From assembly GCA_016282655.1 (NCBI GenBank), contig JAEELK010000232.1, positions 1 to 6,943 of the forward strand: a stretch of 6,943 bases of DNA, read 5' to 3'. Under the pieces are notes generated by a model, which saw only the letters and a program-made list of their open reading frames with translations, was not told the origin of the DNA and did no database searches. Source of the DNA: Bacillota bacterium (GTDB lineage Bacteria > Bacillota > Clostridia > Peptostreptococcales > Anaerovoracaceae). The translations under genes and the position numbers were made by a program. Positions 1 through 6,718 of the stretch are shown here, piece after piece. The first letter of the stretch is position 1, and each line of letters starts with the position of its first letter.

Positions 1-858
1 CTTGTTGAAGATGCCGGCGAGCGCGGAATACGTCACGTCGAAGGCGTTGATCCACGACATGAGCACGATCTTGGAGAGGCTGATGGCCGCGGACTGGATC
101 GCCATGGGGATGCCCAGCGCCAGCAGACGCCTGAATGTCCACCGGTCGATGCGGAAGCTCGCGGGTCTGAAGTCGAAGCCGAAGCTCTCCCGGTTCCGGT
201 AGAGGTAGATGACGGCGGTGACGAAGCTGACGCCCTGTCCGATAACGGTGGCGAGAGCCGCGCCGAAGACCTCCATCCCAAGGTACTTGACGAACGCGAT
301 ATCCAGGACCATGTTGAGGACCGCCGCCACTGCGATGAAGGTGAACGGGCGCTTGCTGTCCCCCATCCCGCGCAGGATGGCGCTCACGATATTGTAGCCG
401 TAGATGAAGGGGAGCCCGCACACGCAGGTCACGAGATAGTCCATGGCGAAGTCCATCGCCGCGGAGGGCGTGTTGAGCCAGGCCAGCACGGAGTGCCGCA
501 GGAGAAAGCAGGCGAGCGCGATGACCGCCGATGCACAGAGCAGGAAGGTGGACATGGTGCCGATCGTCTTCTTCACCTCGTCCTGTTTCCCTGCTCCCAC
601 CGACCGGGCGATGAGCACCTGGCCGGCGGCGGAGAAGCCCATGGCGATGAATGTGAGAAAATGAAGCAGATCTCCGCCGATGGAGACCGCCGACATGCCC
701 GCCTTGCCGATATAGTTCCCCACGACCACCATATCCACCAGGTTGTAGACCGCCTGGAGGAGATTGGAGGCGAACAGCGGCAGCGCGAAACGCAGCAGCA
801 GGGGGACGACCGGGCCCTTGGTCAGGTCGCGTATCATGGTTTGTGGCTTTCTGTTCAT
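1..858 (-). CDS. MATE-family efflux transporter, N-terminal part (C-terminus beyond left edge)
   Basis: Reading leftward from an ATG at 858, the frame stays open for 286 codons to the window edge, so no stop is seen. MATE proteins usually run about 450 residues, so roughly two thirds is present. They are inner-membrane Na+ or H+ antiporters that expel drugs and organic cations. Family marks are visible: FALPLFASNLLQAVYNLVD near residues 24-42 with VGNYIG just after it, and GQVLIARSVGAGK at 79-91, close to the usual MATE loop. About seven hydrophobic segments can be picked out, fitting the first half-bundle plus the start of the second. The start at 858 has a weak GGGAAG site 8 bases upstream. 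An ATG at 837 (MIRDLTKG...) matches the usual MATE N-terminus better but has no clear ribosome site, so the start is uncertain by 7 codons. The gene has its own promoter. The family is clear; the exported substrate cannot be told. Confidence 0.93.
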   Translation of the reverse strand, partial: MNRKPQTMIRDLTKGPVVPLLLRFALPLFASNLLQAVYNLVDMVVVGNYIGKAGMSAVSIGGDLLHFLTFIAMGFSAAGQVLIARSVGAGKQDEVKKTIGTMSTFLLCASAVIALACFLLRHSVLAWLNTPSAAMDFAMDYLVTCVCGLPFIYGYNIVSAILRGMGDSKRPFTFIAVAAVLNMVLDIAFVKYLGMEVFGAALATVIGQGVSFVTAVIYLYRNRESFGFDFRPASFRIDRWTFRRLLALGIPMAIQSAAISLSKIVLMSWINAFDVTYSALAGIFNK

Positions 859-891
859 GAGATGTTCTTCCCGATCTGATTATTGCTTCCC

Positions 892-919
892 AGTATACCA
901 CAGCGGCCGCGGATTGCAA
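892..919 (-). promoter_or_regulatory. Probable sigma-70/sigma-A promoter for the MATE gene
   Basis: Read on the minus strand, TTGCAA (919-914, four of six matches to TTGACA) is followed after 16 bases by TATACT (897-892, five of six matches to TATAAT). A TG one base before the -10 (900-899) gives an extended -10 element. Transcription would start near 885, leaving a leader of about 27 bases before the ATG at 858. The spacer holds the palindrome GCGGCCGC (903-910), which may be chance in GC-rich DNA. The call rests on motif match and position only. Confidence 0.6.
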
Positions 920-939
920 ATCGCCGAGCGCCAGAATGA

Positions 940-969
940 GATCCGCCGCGGCGTCTGCCGCGGCGGATC
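940..969 (-). terminator. Perfect GC-rich hairpin, probable transcription end of the peptide-uptake operon
   Basis: GATCCGCCGCGGC (940-952) and GCCGCGGCGGATC (957-969) are exact inverted repeats, giving a 13-bp stem with a 4-base loop. It starts 21 bases past the stop codon of the M20 gene and ends 20 bases before the -35 box of the MATE promoter, the expected place for a terminator. On the minus strand the bases after the stem read TCATTCTGGCG, so there is no real T-run. It may act as a weak intrinsic terminator, as a 3' stabiliser of the operon mRNA, or as a Rho-assisted end. The hairpin is seen directly; its function is inferred. Confidence 0.55.
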
Positions 970-990
970 ATCGTTATGCGCAGTTTGCGG

Positions 991-2175
991 TCACTTCCGG
1001 TAGACGTCCGGCACCTGCTGGTCGAAGTACGCCTTCGCCTCCGCGCGCAGATCTGCGTCACGCAGAAGGTCCGTGGCGGTCAGCGCCAAAGCCTTCGCCG
1101 CGAGGATGCAGCCGCGGTCGCCCGCCGGGGAGACCGCCGCCTCGCGCATCTCCGCGGAGTGTCCGTTGACGCCCGCGGGCGCGATGGCCACGTACTCGTG
1201 GATGGAGGGCATCAGCAGCGAGACGTTGCCGATATCCGAAGAACCGTAGGCGCCGACGGGGCTCACCTCGGTGACGGGCTCGCCCAGCTTCTCCATCCAG
1301 CTCTTGAACCGGAGGCCCATGGGCCGGTTGGGGTAGCGCTCGGCGAACTTGGGATCCACCCTGGTCTCCACCTTCGCGCCGAAGAGCATCGCCGCGCAGT
1401 TCGCCGCGTGCACCACCCGCTCGATGAGCTTCTCCAGATGGAAGAGCGTGTCGGAGCGGAGGCAGAACTCGCAGCGGGCCTCGCCGGAGATGACGTTGTT
1501 GGCGCCGCCGCCGTAGGGGATGACGCCGTTGACGTTGTCCATCGGGTCGAACAGGGGACGCAGCGCGTCGATGTTCTGGAAGGTGGCGATCACCGCGGAG
1601 ACCGCGTTCACGCCGGTGGCGGGCGCCGAGGAATGGGCGCTCACGCCGGTGAAATCCGCGTACACGGTGGTGCAGGCGCGGCCGCCCCGCATGATGATGG
1701 ACTTTCCGGCCGTGGGATGGACCTCCAGAGCGAAGTCGAACTGATCGAAGACGCCTGCCTCGATCAGACCGATCTTGCCTCCGGTGGTCTCCTCCGCGGG
1801 CGTGCCCACGACGGTGACGCTGCCCGCGTACTCTTCAAGGGCGAGAGCCGCGCCCACCGCGGCACCGGCCGCGCCGGCCGCGATGATGTTGTGCCCGCAG
1901 GCGTGCCCGATGTCCTTGAGCGCGTCGTACTCGGAGAGGATCGCGACAGACGGACCGCCGGGCTTTCCCCGCTTCGTTGCGGTGAAGGCGGTAGGCAGGC
2001 CGCCGGCCTCACGGGTGACCGTGAAGCCGCGGCTCTCGAGGAATTCGCACTGGCGCGCGCAGGCGCGGAATTCCTGGTTGCCCAGTTCCGGATCGTCGTG
2101 GATCTCATGGGAGAGCTGCAGGATCGCGGCGCTCTCACGGTCTATGACGTCCAGTATCCTTTGTTCAAGATCCAT
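991..2175 (-). CDS. M20-family metallopeptidase/amidohydrolase (AbgB / ACY1L2-like)
   Basis: This 394-residue protein has no signal peptide and is probably cytosolic. The M20 family uses a two-metal centre, usually zinc, to hydrolyse amide bonds in dipeptides, N-acyl amino acids or p-aminobenzoyl-glutamate. The motif SEYDALKDIGHACGHN at 81-96 is typical of the AbgB/ACY1L2 branch. Likely metal and catalytic residues are all present: C93 and H95, the Glu pair E128-E129 in GTPAEE, H153 in EVHP, and H339 in NGHSAEM. A dimerisation/lid domain follows, about 165-285, with the conserved H181 in GVSAHSSAP. Length is normal for the family. The ATG at 2175 has a GAGGAG site 10 bases upstream, a longer spacing than the other genes here. 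It starts 27 bases after the binding-protein gene and is last in the operon, which suggests it cleaves what the transporter brings in. The exact substrate is not deducible; AbgB-like or beta-alanyl-dipeptidase activity is only a guess. Confidence 0.93.
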   Translation of the reverse strand: MDLEQRILDVIDRESAAILQLSHEIHDDPELGNQEFRACARQCEFLESRGFTVTREAGGLPTAFTATKRGKPGGPSVAILSEYDALKDIGHACGHNIIAAGAAGAAVGAALALEEYAGSVTVVGTPAEETTGGKIGLIEAGVFDQFDFALEVHPTAGKSIIMRGGRACTTVYADFTGVSAHSSAPATGVNAVSAVIATFQNIDALRPLFDPMDNVNGVIPYGGGANNVISGEARCEFCLRSDTLFHLEKLIERVVHAANCAAMLFGAKVETRVDPKFAERYPNRPMGLRFKSWMEKLGEPVTEVSPVGAYGSSDIGNVSLLMPSIHEYVAIAPAGVNGHSAEMREAAVSPAGDRGCILAAKALALTATDLLRDADLRAEAKAYFDQQVPDVYRK

Positions 2176-2195
2176 GTGAATAGAACTCCTCTGTC

Positions 2196-2210
2196 AGGAC
2201 TCTCAGTCCT
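2196..2210 (-). other. Small hairpin over the stop codon of the binding-protein gene
   Basis: AGGACT (2196-2201) and AGTCCT (2205-2210) form a perfect 6-bp inverted repeat with a 3-base loop. It overlaps the TGA stop (2205-2203) of the lipoprotein gene and lies between that gene and the M20 start. It could stabilise the upstream message or lower M20 expression relative to the binding protein. A stem this short may also be chance. Confidence 0.3.
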
Positions 2211-3807
2211 CCACGACGTAGGCGTTGCCGTAGTAGTGGGCGCCCACCTGGCTGAGCTGGAGGCCCTGCAGCTTGGCGGTCGTCGCGACGTACTTGACCT
2301 CGTTGTAGAGCACCACGCTGGGGGTGTCCTCGTTCAGGTAGCCGTAGAGCTGCTTGAGAAGCTCGGTACGCTCGGCACCCTCAAGGGTGGCGGCATACTT
2401 GAAGTAGGTCTCGTCGAACGCGGGATTGGCGTACTTGGAGAAGTTGTTCATCACGCCGGAGAGCAGAGCGCCCTGGAAGGAGTAGTCGGCGTGGCCGGAG
2501 ACGGTCTGCCAGAAGTCGAGGATGGCCTCGTAGCTGGGATCGTTCGCCTCGATGAGCGCGAAGGAGGTGTTGTCGTCCTGGACGACCACGTTGACATTAA
2601 CGCCGATCTTGCTCAGCTGGTTGGCGATAACGGACGCGATCTCCTGATAGGTCTGGTTGGTGTTGGTCCACAGAGTGAAGGAGAAACCGTCGGGATAGCC
2701 GGCCTCGGTCAGCAGGGTCTTGGCTCTGGCGGGATCATAGACGTTGACGTCGCTCTCGATATAGTCGTTGCAGGTGGTGGGGATGAAGCAGTCGGCCGCG
2801 GTGCCGTAGCCGTAGAGCAGGTTGTCCACGATCACGTTCTTATCCACCGCGCAGGCAAGCGCCTGACGGACCTTGGGATTGCCGAGGGGGCCGGTGGAAG
2901 CGCAGTTGAACTCCATGAACACGTTCTTCATGGACGGGCAGGTGAGGACCTGGAAATCCTTGTCCTCCACAAGGCCCTCAACATCGATCAGGGGCACTTC
3001 GTAGGCGACGTCCACTTCGCCGTTCTGCAGCAGGATGGTGCGCTGAGAGGCCTCGGGGACGATCTTCAGAGTGAGATACTTGGTCTTGACGGGGCCGCCC
3101 CAGTAATCCTCAAAGCGCTCGAGGGTGTAGTAGTCGCCCTCGCTGAAGTCCTTGAGCTTGTACGGGCCGGTGCCCACGGGCGCGAACTTGAAGGCCTCGG
3201 GATCCTTCGCGTGCACGTCGCTCGGAAGGATGGAGGAGTTCGGGGTGGTCAGGGTGTAGAGGGCGGCCAGGCAGGGAGCGTTGAAGTGGATGACGACGTG
3301 ATAGTCGTCCACCTTCTCGCAGCTCTCGTAGGTCTTGGCGAACCGGCCTCTCTCATTGGCCTTGTCCATGGTGTAGACCACGTCGTCCGCGTTGAAATCG
3401 CTGCCGTCGTGGAACTTGACGCCCTCGCGGAGGGTGAACGCAAGATCCGTGCCGTTGTTCTCCCAGCTCCACTCAGTGGCCAGGCCGGGGAGGATGTTCA
3501 TATCGGTGTCGTAGCGGACCAGGGTCTCAAACATGTTGTTGTAGAGGCCGTAGGCGCGCTCCTGGGGGCTGAAGCTGGGGTCCATGGTGGTGAGGTCGCT
3601 GCCCTGGCAGTAGATGATCTCATCCTTGACGGCTACCTCAGACGCGGCGGGAGCGGAGCTGCCTTCGGAAGGAGCGGAACTGCCGGTAGATGCGGGAGCG
3701 GCAGGCGCGGCGGTGCCCTCGGAAGAAGAGCTCTTTCCGGAGCCTCCGCAGGCCGTCAGAGCGAGGAGCATGATGACGGCGAGGAGCAAGCTGATGGTTC
3801 TTTTCAT
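2203..3807 (-). CDS. Peptide ABC transporter substrate-binding lipoprotein (SBP_bac_5 / family 5)
   Basis: The 534-residue product is the extracellular receptor of the importer. A lipoprotein signal covers residues 1-20: KR, a hydrophobic core, then the lipobox LTAC with C20 as the lipidated cysteine. A low-complexity Ser/Ala/Gly/Pro linker (about 21-57) tethers the folded domain to the membrane. Family-5 landmarks follow: TMDPS at 74-78, REGVKFHDGSDFNADDV at 127-143, PVGTGPYKL at 210-218, then an ERFEDYWGG stretch. The ATG at 3807 is chosen because AGGAGG sits 6 bases upstream and it opens directly on the signal peptide; the frame can be extended 12 codons upstream to 3843, but that would place charged residues before the signal. 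The mature part has several cysteines besides C20, unremarkable for an anaerobe. The gene lies 36 bases after the second ATPase and 27 before the M20 gene. Specificity (di-, oligopeptide, or another ligand such as nickel or an acyl amino acid) cannot be read from the sequence. Confidence 0.95.
   Translation of the reverse strand: MKRTISLLLAVIMLLALTACGGSGKSSSSEGTAAPAAPASTGSSAPSEGSSAPAASEVAVKDEIIYCQGSDLTTMDPSFSPQERAYGLYNNMFETLVRYDTDMNILPGLATEWSWENNGTDLAFTLREGVKFHDGSDFNADDVVYTMDKANERGRFAKTYESCEKVDDYHVVIHFNAPCLAALYTLTTPNSSILPSDVHAKDPEAFKFAPVGTGPYKLKDFSEGDYYTLERFEDYWGGPVKTKYLTLKIVPEASQRTILLQNGEVDVAYEVPLIDVEGLVEDKDFQVLTCPSMKNVFMEFNCASTGPLGNPKVRQALACAVDKNVIVDNLLYGYGTAADCFIPTTCNDYIESDVNVYDPARAKTLLTEAGYPDGFSFTLWTNTNQTYQEIASVIANQLSKIGVNVNVVVQDDNTSFALIEANDPSYEAILDFWQTVSGHADYSFQGALLSGVMNNFSKYANPAFDETYFKYAATLEGAERTELLKQLYGYLNEDTPSVVLYNEVKYVATTAKLQGLQLSQVGAHYYGNAYVVED
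3650..3684 (-). repeat. Two-copy 21-base repeat in the lipoprotein linker
   Basis: The plus strand has GGAGCGGAGCTGCC at 3650-3663 and GGAGCGGAACTGCC at 3671-3684, matching at 13 of 14 bases with a 21-base period. On the minus strand they encode the heptads GSSAPSE and GSSAPAA (residues 42-55), within the flexible linker after the lipidated cysteine. Such linkers vary in length by slippage between strains. Confidence 0.6.
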
Positions 3808-3813
3808 GTGATA

Positions 3814-3819
3814 CCTCCT
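3814..3819 (-). promoter_or_regulatory. Ribosome binding site fixing the start of the binding-protein gene
   Basis: AGGAGG (minus strand, 3819-3814, followed by T) lies 6 bases before the ATG at 3807. It sits in a locally A/T-rich stretch (AGAATTTTATC) and supports this ATG over the upstream in-frame ATG at 3843. A consensus site in an accessible, A/T-rich leader fits the high expression that binding proteins usually need. Confidence 0.8.
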
Positions 3820-3843
3820 GATAAAATTCTGGTGATTTCCCAT

Positions 3844-4824
3844 TTACTCATTCTGCGAAAGATTTCCCTGTCTGCAGCAGCGGACGGTATGTCCTTCGCC
3901 GATGGTCTCTTCTGTCTGCGCCTGCGAGCATTCCGGGCAGGCGTAGGCGCAGCGGCCGGCGAACCGGCAGCCCTGCCCCATGTTGACGGGGCTCGTGATC
4001 TCGCCCTTGAGCTTCACCCGCTCCATCTTCACGTCGGGAGACGGGACCGGGATCGCCGAGAGCAGTGCCTGTGTGTAGGGATGCCGCGGATTGCGGAAGA
4101 GTTCCTCCGGATCCGCGGACTCCACGACCTGGCCGAGGTACATGACCACGATCCGGGTGGAGAGGTGCTTCACGACGGAAAGGTCGTGGGTGATGAAGAG
4201 ATAGGTAAGCCCGAGCTCTTCCTGCAGATCCTGCATCAGGTTGAGGATCTGGGCCTGGATGGAGACGTCCAGCGCGGACACAGGCTCGTCGCAGACGATG
4301 AACTCCGGGTCCAGCGCGAGCGCCCGCGCGATCCCGATGCGCTGCCGGCGTCCGCCGTCCAGCTCATGGGGATAGGTGTTGACGAACCGTCTGGCAAGGC
4401 CGACCCGGTCCATCATCTCCAGGACCTTCTTCTCAAGCCCCTCCTTGTCGCCCTTGCGGACGATGCCCTGCAGCACCAGCGGCGCCGCGATGGCCTGCGC
4501 CACGGTCTGCCTCGGGTTCAGCGAGGAGTAGGGATCCTGGAAGATGATCTGCATCTTGCTTCGAAGCGCCTTGAGCTGGCGCTTGCTGTACTTCGTGATG
4601 TCATCGCCGTGGAAGAGGATCTGGCCGTCCGTAGGCTCCTGGAGGCGGAGGATGGTACGGCCCAGCGTGGTCTTGCCGCATCCGGACTCGCCCACCACGC
4701 CCAGCGTCTCGCCGGCGCCGATGGAGAAGGATACGTCGTCCACCGCCTGAAGCGGCCCGGCCGGGGTGTCGAAGTATTTTTTCAGCCGCCGTACTTCCAG
4801 CAGCGGCGCGTTGGCATCGCTCAT
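3844..4824 (-). CDS. dppF: Peptide ABC transporter ATP-binding protein, DppF/OppF type
   Basis: This is one of the two cytoplasmic ATPases of the importer (326 residues, normal length). Visible motifs in order: Walker A GESGCGKTT at 45-53, Q-loop FQDPYSSLNP with Q96, signature region LDGGR at 155-159, Walker B IVCDEP with catalytic E180, D-loop SALD, and switch histidine H213. The HPYTQALLSAIP stretch at 248-259 and the cysteine-rich tail are the oligopeptide-transporter C-terminal domain (C286, C292, C296, C299, C316, C317), which may hold an iron-sulfur cluster as reported for a DppD. The signature differs from the usual SGGQ: Asp replaces Ser and Arg replaces Gln. The ATG at 4824 overlaps the stop of the upstream ATPase gene by 4 bases (ATGA), with AGGAGG 7 bases before it, so translation is probably coupled. 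The dpp-style symbol marks the family; the real substrate could be oligopeptides or another compound. Confidence 0.94.
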   Translation of the reverse strand: MSDANAPLLEVRRLKKYFDTPAGPLQAVDDVSFSIGAGETLGVVGESGCGKTTLGRTILRLQEPTDGQILFHGDDITKYSKRQLKALRSKMQIIFQDPYSSLNPRQTVAQAIAAPLVLQGIVRKGDKEGLEKKVLEMMDRVGLARRFVNTYPHELDGGRRQRIGIARALALDPEFIVCDEPVSALDVSIQAQILNLMQDLQEELGLTYLFITHDLSVVKHLSTRIVVMYLGQVVESADPEELFRNPRHPYTQALLSAIPVPSPDVKMERVKLKGEITSPVNMGQGCRFAGRCAYACPECSQAQTEETIGEGHTVRCCRQGNLSQNE

Positions 4825-5804
4825 GCCTTATCCTCCTCTCTCCCCTGCTCCGCCCGGAAGCAGCGCACATAGTGCTCTCCCTCCAGCAGGACCATGGGCG
4901 GATGCTCAGCGGAGCAGCGCTCCTGCGCGTATTTGCAGCGCTCGCAGAACGCGCAGCCGGCGGGAAGCTCCATGGGATCCGGCATCAGGCCGTCGATGGG
5001 CCGCAGACGCCGTTCCTGCAGATGGACCTTGGGGATGGCCCCCAGCAGGCCCTCCGTGTAGGGGTGGGCCGTCCGGTCGAAGATGTCGTACACCGTGCCG
5101 CTCTCCACGATCTCGCCCGCGTACATGATGGCCACCTTCTGGCACATCTGGGCGACGACGCCCAGGTCGTGGGTGATCATGAGGATGGAGGTGCCGAACT
5201 TCTCCTTCAGGTCCCGCATCATCTCCAGCACCTGCGCCTGGATGGTCACGTCGAGCGCCGTGGTGGGCTCGTCCGCGATGAGGATCCGGGGGCTGCATGC
5301 CAGCGCTATGGCGATGACCACGCGCTGCTTCATGCCGCCGGAGAACTGGTGCGGATACTCATGCGCGCGGAAAGCGGGGATGCCCACCATCTCGAGCATC
5401 GCGCAGGCGCGCTCATAAGCCTGCTTTTTGTCCAGGTTCTCGTGGATGGAGATGACCTCGGCGATCTGCTCGCCGACGGGGATCACGGGGTTCAGGGCGG
5501 ACATGGGGTCCTGGAAGATCATCGAGATCTCCTTGCCTCGGACCGAGCGGATCTCGGTGTCGTCCATCTCCAGGAGGTCCCGGTCGCCATAGATGATCTT
5601 TCCGCCCTCGATCTTTCCCGGAGGGTGCGGGATGATGCGCATGATGCTCTTGGCCAGCGTGGTCTTCCCCGCGCCGGTCTCGCCCACGACGCCGAGCGTC
5701 ATGCCGTCCTCAAGCCGCAGGTCCACGTGGTTGACCGCGTTCACCGTGCCGTCTTCCGTGTGGAAACGGACCGTCAGGTCCTGTATCTCAAGTAAATTCT
5801 TCAT
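4821..5804 (-). CDS. dppD: Peptide ABC transporter ATP-binding protein, DppD/OppD type
   Basis: This is the partner ATPase (327 residues, normal length). Motifs: Walker A GETGAGKTT at 41-49, Q-loop FQDPMSALNP with Q98, signature FSGGM at 154-158, Walker B ILIADEP with catalytic E179, D-loop TALD and switch H212. HPYTEGLLGAIP at 247-258 opens the oligopeptide C-terminal domain. The tail has C284, C287, C290, C297 and C315; a [4Fe-4S] cluster has been described in this region of a DppD homologue, so one is plausible here. The signature is nearly canonical, unlike that of the DppF partner. The ATG at 5804 follows AGGAGG by 6 bases, and the A of the upstream permease's TGA stop is the first base of that site. 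The gene begins 11 bases after the permease stop. Residue 4 is a TTA leucine codon, rare in this operon. Dpp versus Opp cannot be settled from sequence alone. Confidence 0.95.
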   Translation of the reverse strand: MKNLLEIQDLTVRFHTEDGTVNAVNHVDLRLEDGMTLGVVGETGAGKTTLAKSIMRIIPHPPGKIEGGKIIYGDRDLLEMDDTEIRSVRGKEISMIFQDPMSALNPVIPVGEQIAEVISIHENLDKKQAYERACAMLEMVGIPAFRAHEYPHQFSGGMKQRVVIAIALACSPRILIADEPTTALDVTIQAQVLEMMRDLKEKFGTSILMITHDLGVVAQMCQKVAIMYAGEIVESGTVYDIFDRTAHPYTEGLLGAIPKVHLQERRLRPIDGLMPDPMELPAGCAFCERCKYAQERCSAEHPPMVLLEGEHYVRCFRAEQGREEDKA

Positions 5805-5815
5805 GCCGTCCCTCC

Positions 5816-6718
5816 TCAGCGCTTCAGCTTGGGATCCAGCGCGTCACGAAGGCCGTCGCCGAACAGGTTGAAAGCGATGACCGCCAGGATGAGCGCGACG
5901 CCGGGGAATACGGAGACGTGCCACGCCTGCCGCATATAGGTGCGCGCGGAGGTGAGGATGGAGCCCCACTCCGGTGTGGGCGGTTGCACGCCCAGTCCCA
6001 GGAAGGACAGGCCGGCCACCGCGAGGATGCTGTCGCCTATGCCGAGGGACACCTGGATGAGGATGGGCGCCAGCGCGTTGGGAAGGATGTACTTGAAGAG
6101 GATCTCGAAGTCGCTCGCGCCGATGGCCCGGGCGGCCTCCACGTACTCGTTGTCCTTCACCATCATGACCGCAGCGCGGGAAACGCGCGCGTACTTCGCG
6201 ATGCCGGACACCGCGAGGGCGAGCAGCAGGTTGAAGGTGCTTCTGCCGAGCGACGCCACGATGGCCATCGCGAGCAGGATGTAGGGAACGCTCAGGAGCA
6301 CGTCCATGAAACGCATGATGACGTTGTCCACGCGTCCGCCCTTGAAGCCCGCGATCATGCCGAACGGCGCGCCGATGAGTACGGAGAGCATGATGGCCGC
6401 GATGCCGATGAGCAGCGACAGCCGGGTGCCCCAGAGGATGCGGAAGAACAGATCCTGGCCGTATTCGTCGCAGCCGAAGATATGCTCCGCGGAGGGTGCC
6501 TTCAGCCGCATGGTCAGATCCTGTCCGATGACGTGGGTCGTGTAGAATTCAGGGTTCACGATATCCACGATCAGGGTGCCGAGGATGACCAGCAGGAAGA
6601 GGCAGATCATCACGAGGCCCAGGACCGCCAGCCTGTTGTGCCTGAACTGGAGGACGGCCTGCTGGAACAGTGTCCGCTGGCGGGCTTCGCCGGCAGGCGC
6701 TTTCGTCTTGTTAGCCAC
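5816..6718 (-). CDS. dppC: Peptide ABC transporter permease, DppC/OppC type
   Basis: This is one of the two membrane subunits forming the channel. With a GTG start at 6718 it has 300 residues, the normal DppC size. The first membrane helix is about 31-51, after an amphipathic N-terminus (FRHNRLAVLG). The extracytoplasmic stretch before helix 2 carries the DppC hallmark FGCDEYGQD near 81-89 with RLSL at 99-102. The EAA coupling loop that contacts the ATPases is at 194-214 (EAARAIGAS ... ILPN); it has Tyr210 where many relatives have His. The ending AGLSFLGLGVQPPTPEWG is also typical. The GTG start is preferred because AGGAGG lies 7 bases upstream. An in-frame ATG at 6742 would add 8 residues but has only a weak AAGGG before it. 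The GTG start overlaps the upstream permease gene by 8 bases (GTGGCTAA), implying translational coupling. Confidence 0.94.
   Translation of the reverse strand: MANKTKAPAGEARQRTLFQQAVLQFRHNRLAVLGLVMICLFLLVILGTLIVDIVNPEFYTTHVIGQDLTMRLKAPSAEHIFGCDEYGQDLFFRILWGTRLSLLIGIAAIMLSVLIGAPFGMIAGFKGGRVDNVIMRFMDVLLSVPYILLAMAIVASLGRSTFNLLLALAVSGIAKYARVSRAAVMMVKDNEYVEAARAIGASDFEILFKYILPNALAPILIQVSLGIGDSILAVAGLSFLGLGVQPPTPEWGSILTSARTYMRQAWHVSVFPGVALILAVIAFNLFGDGLRDALDPKLKR

Noticed and set aside
493..879. Plus-strand open frame opposite the start of the MATE gene
   Set aside because: It is in codon register with a clear MATE gene, has no domain, and ends in the promoter region of that gene.
978..990. Small inverted repeat (CGCA/TGCG) just after the M20 stop
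   Set aside because: The stem is only 4 bp, and the adjacent 13-bp hairpin is a far better terminator candidate.
3808..3843. Extended N-terminus of the binding protein from the ATG at 3843
   Set aside because: It would add 12 residues with charged positions ahead of a textbook lipoprotein signal, and the AGGAGG site lies downstream of it, 6 bases before the ATG at 3807.
976..4872. Giant plus-strand open frame as a real 1298-residue protein
   Set aside because: It lies opposite three well-supported genes in exact codon register, and its composition (rich in His, Asp, Gly, Val, Leu and Arg) is what reverse-complemented GC-rich genes give. It shows no recognisable domain and has no ribosome site I can defend.
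4872..5795. Plus-strand open frame opposite the DppD-type gene
   Set aside because: It mirrors the DppD-type gene in codon register and is explained by the same codon bias.
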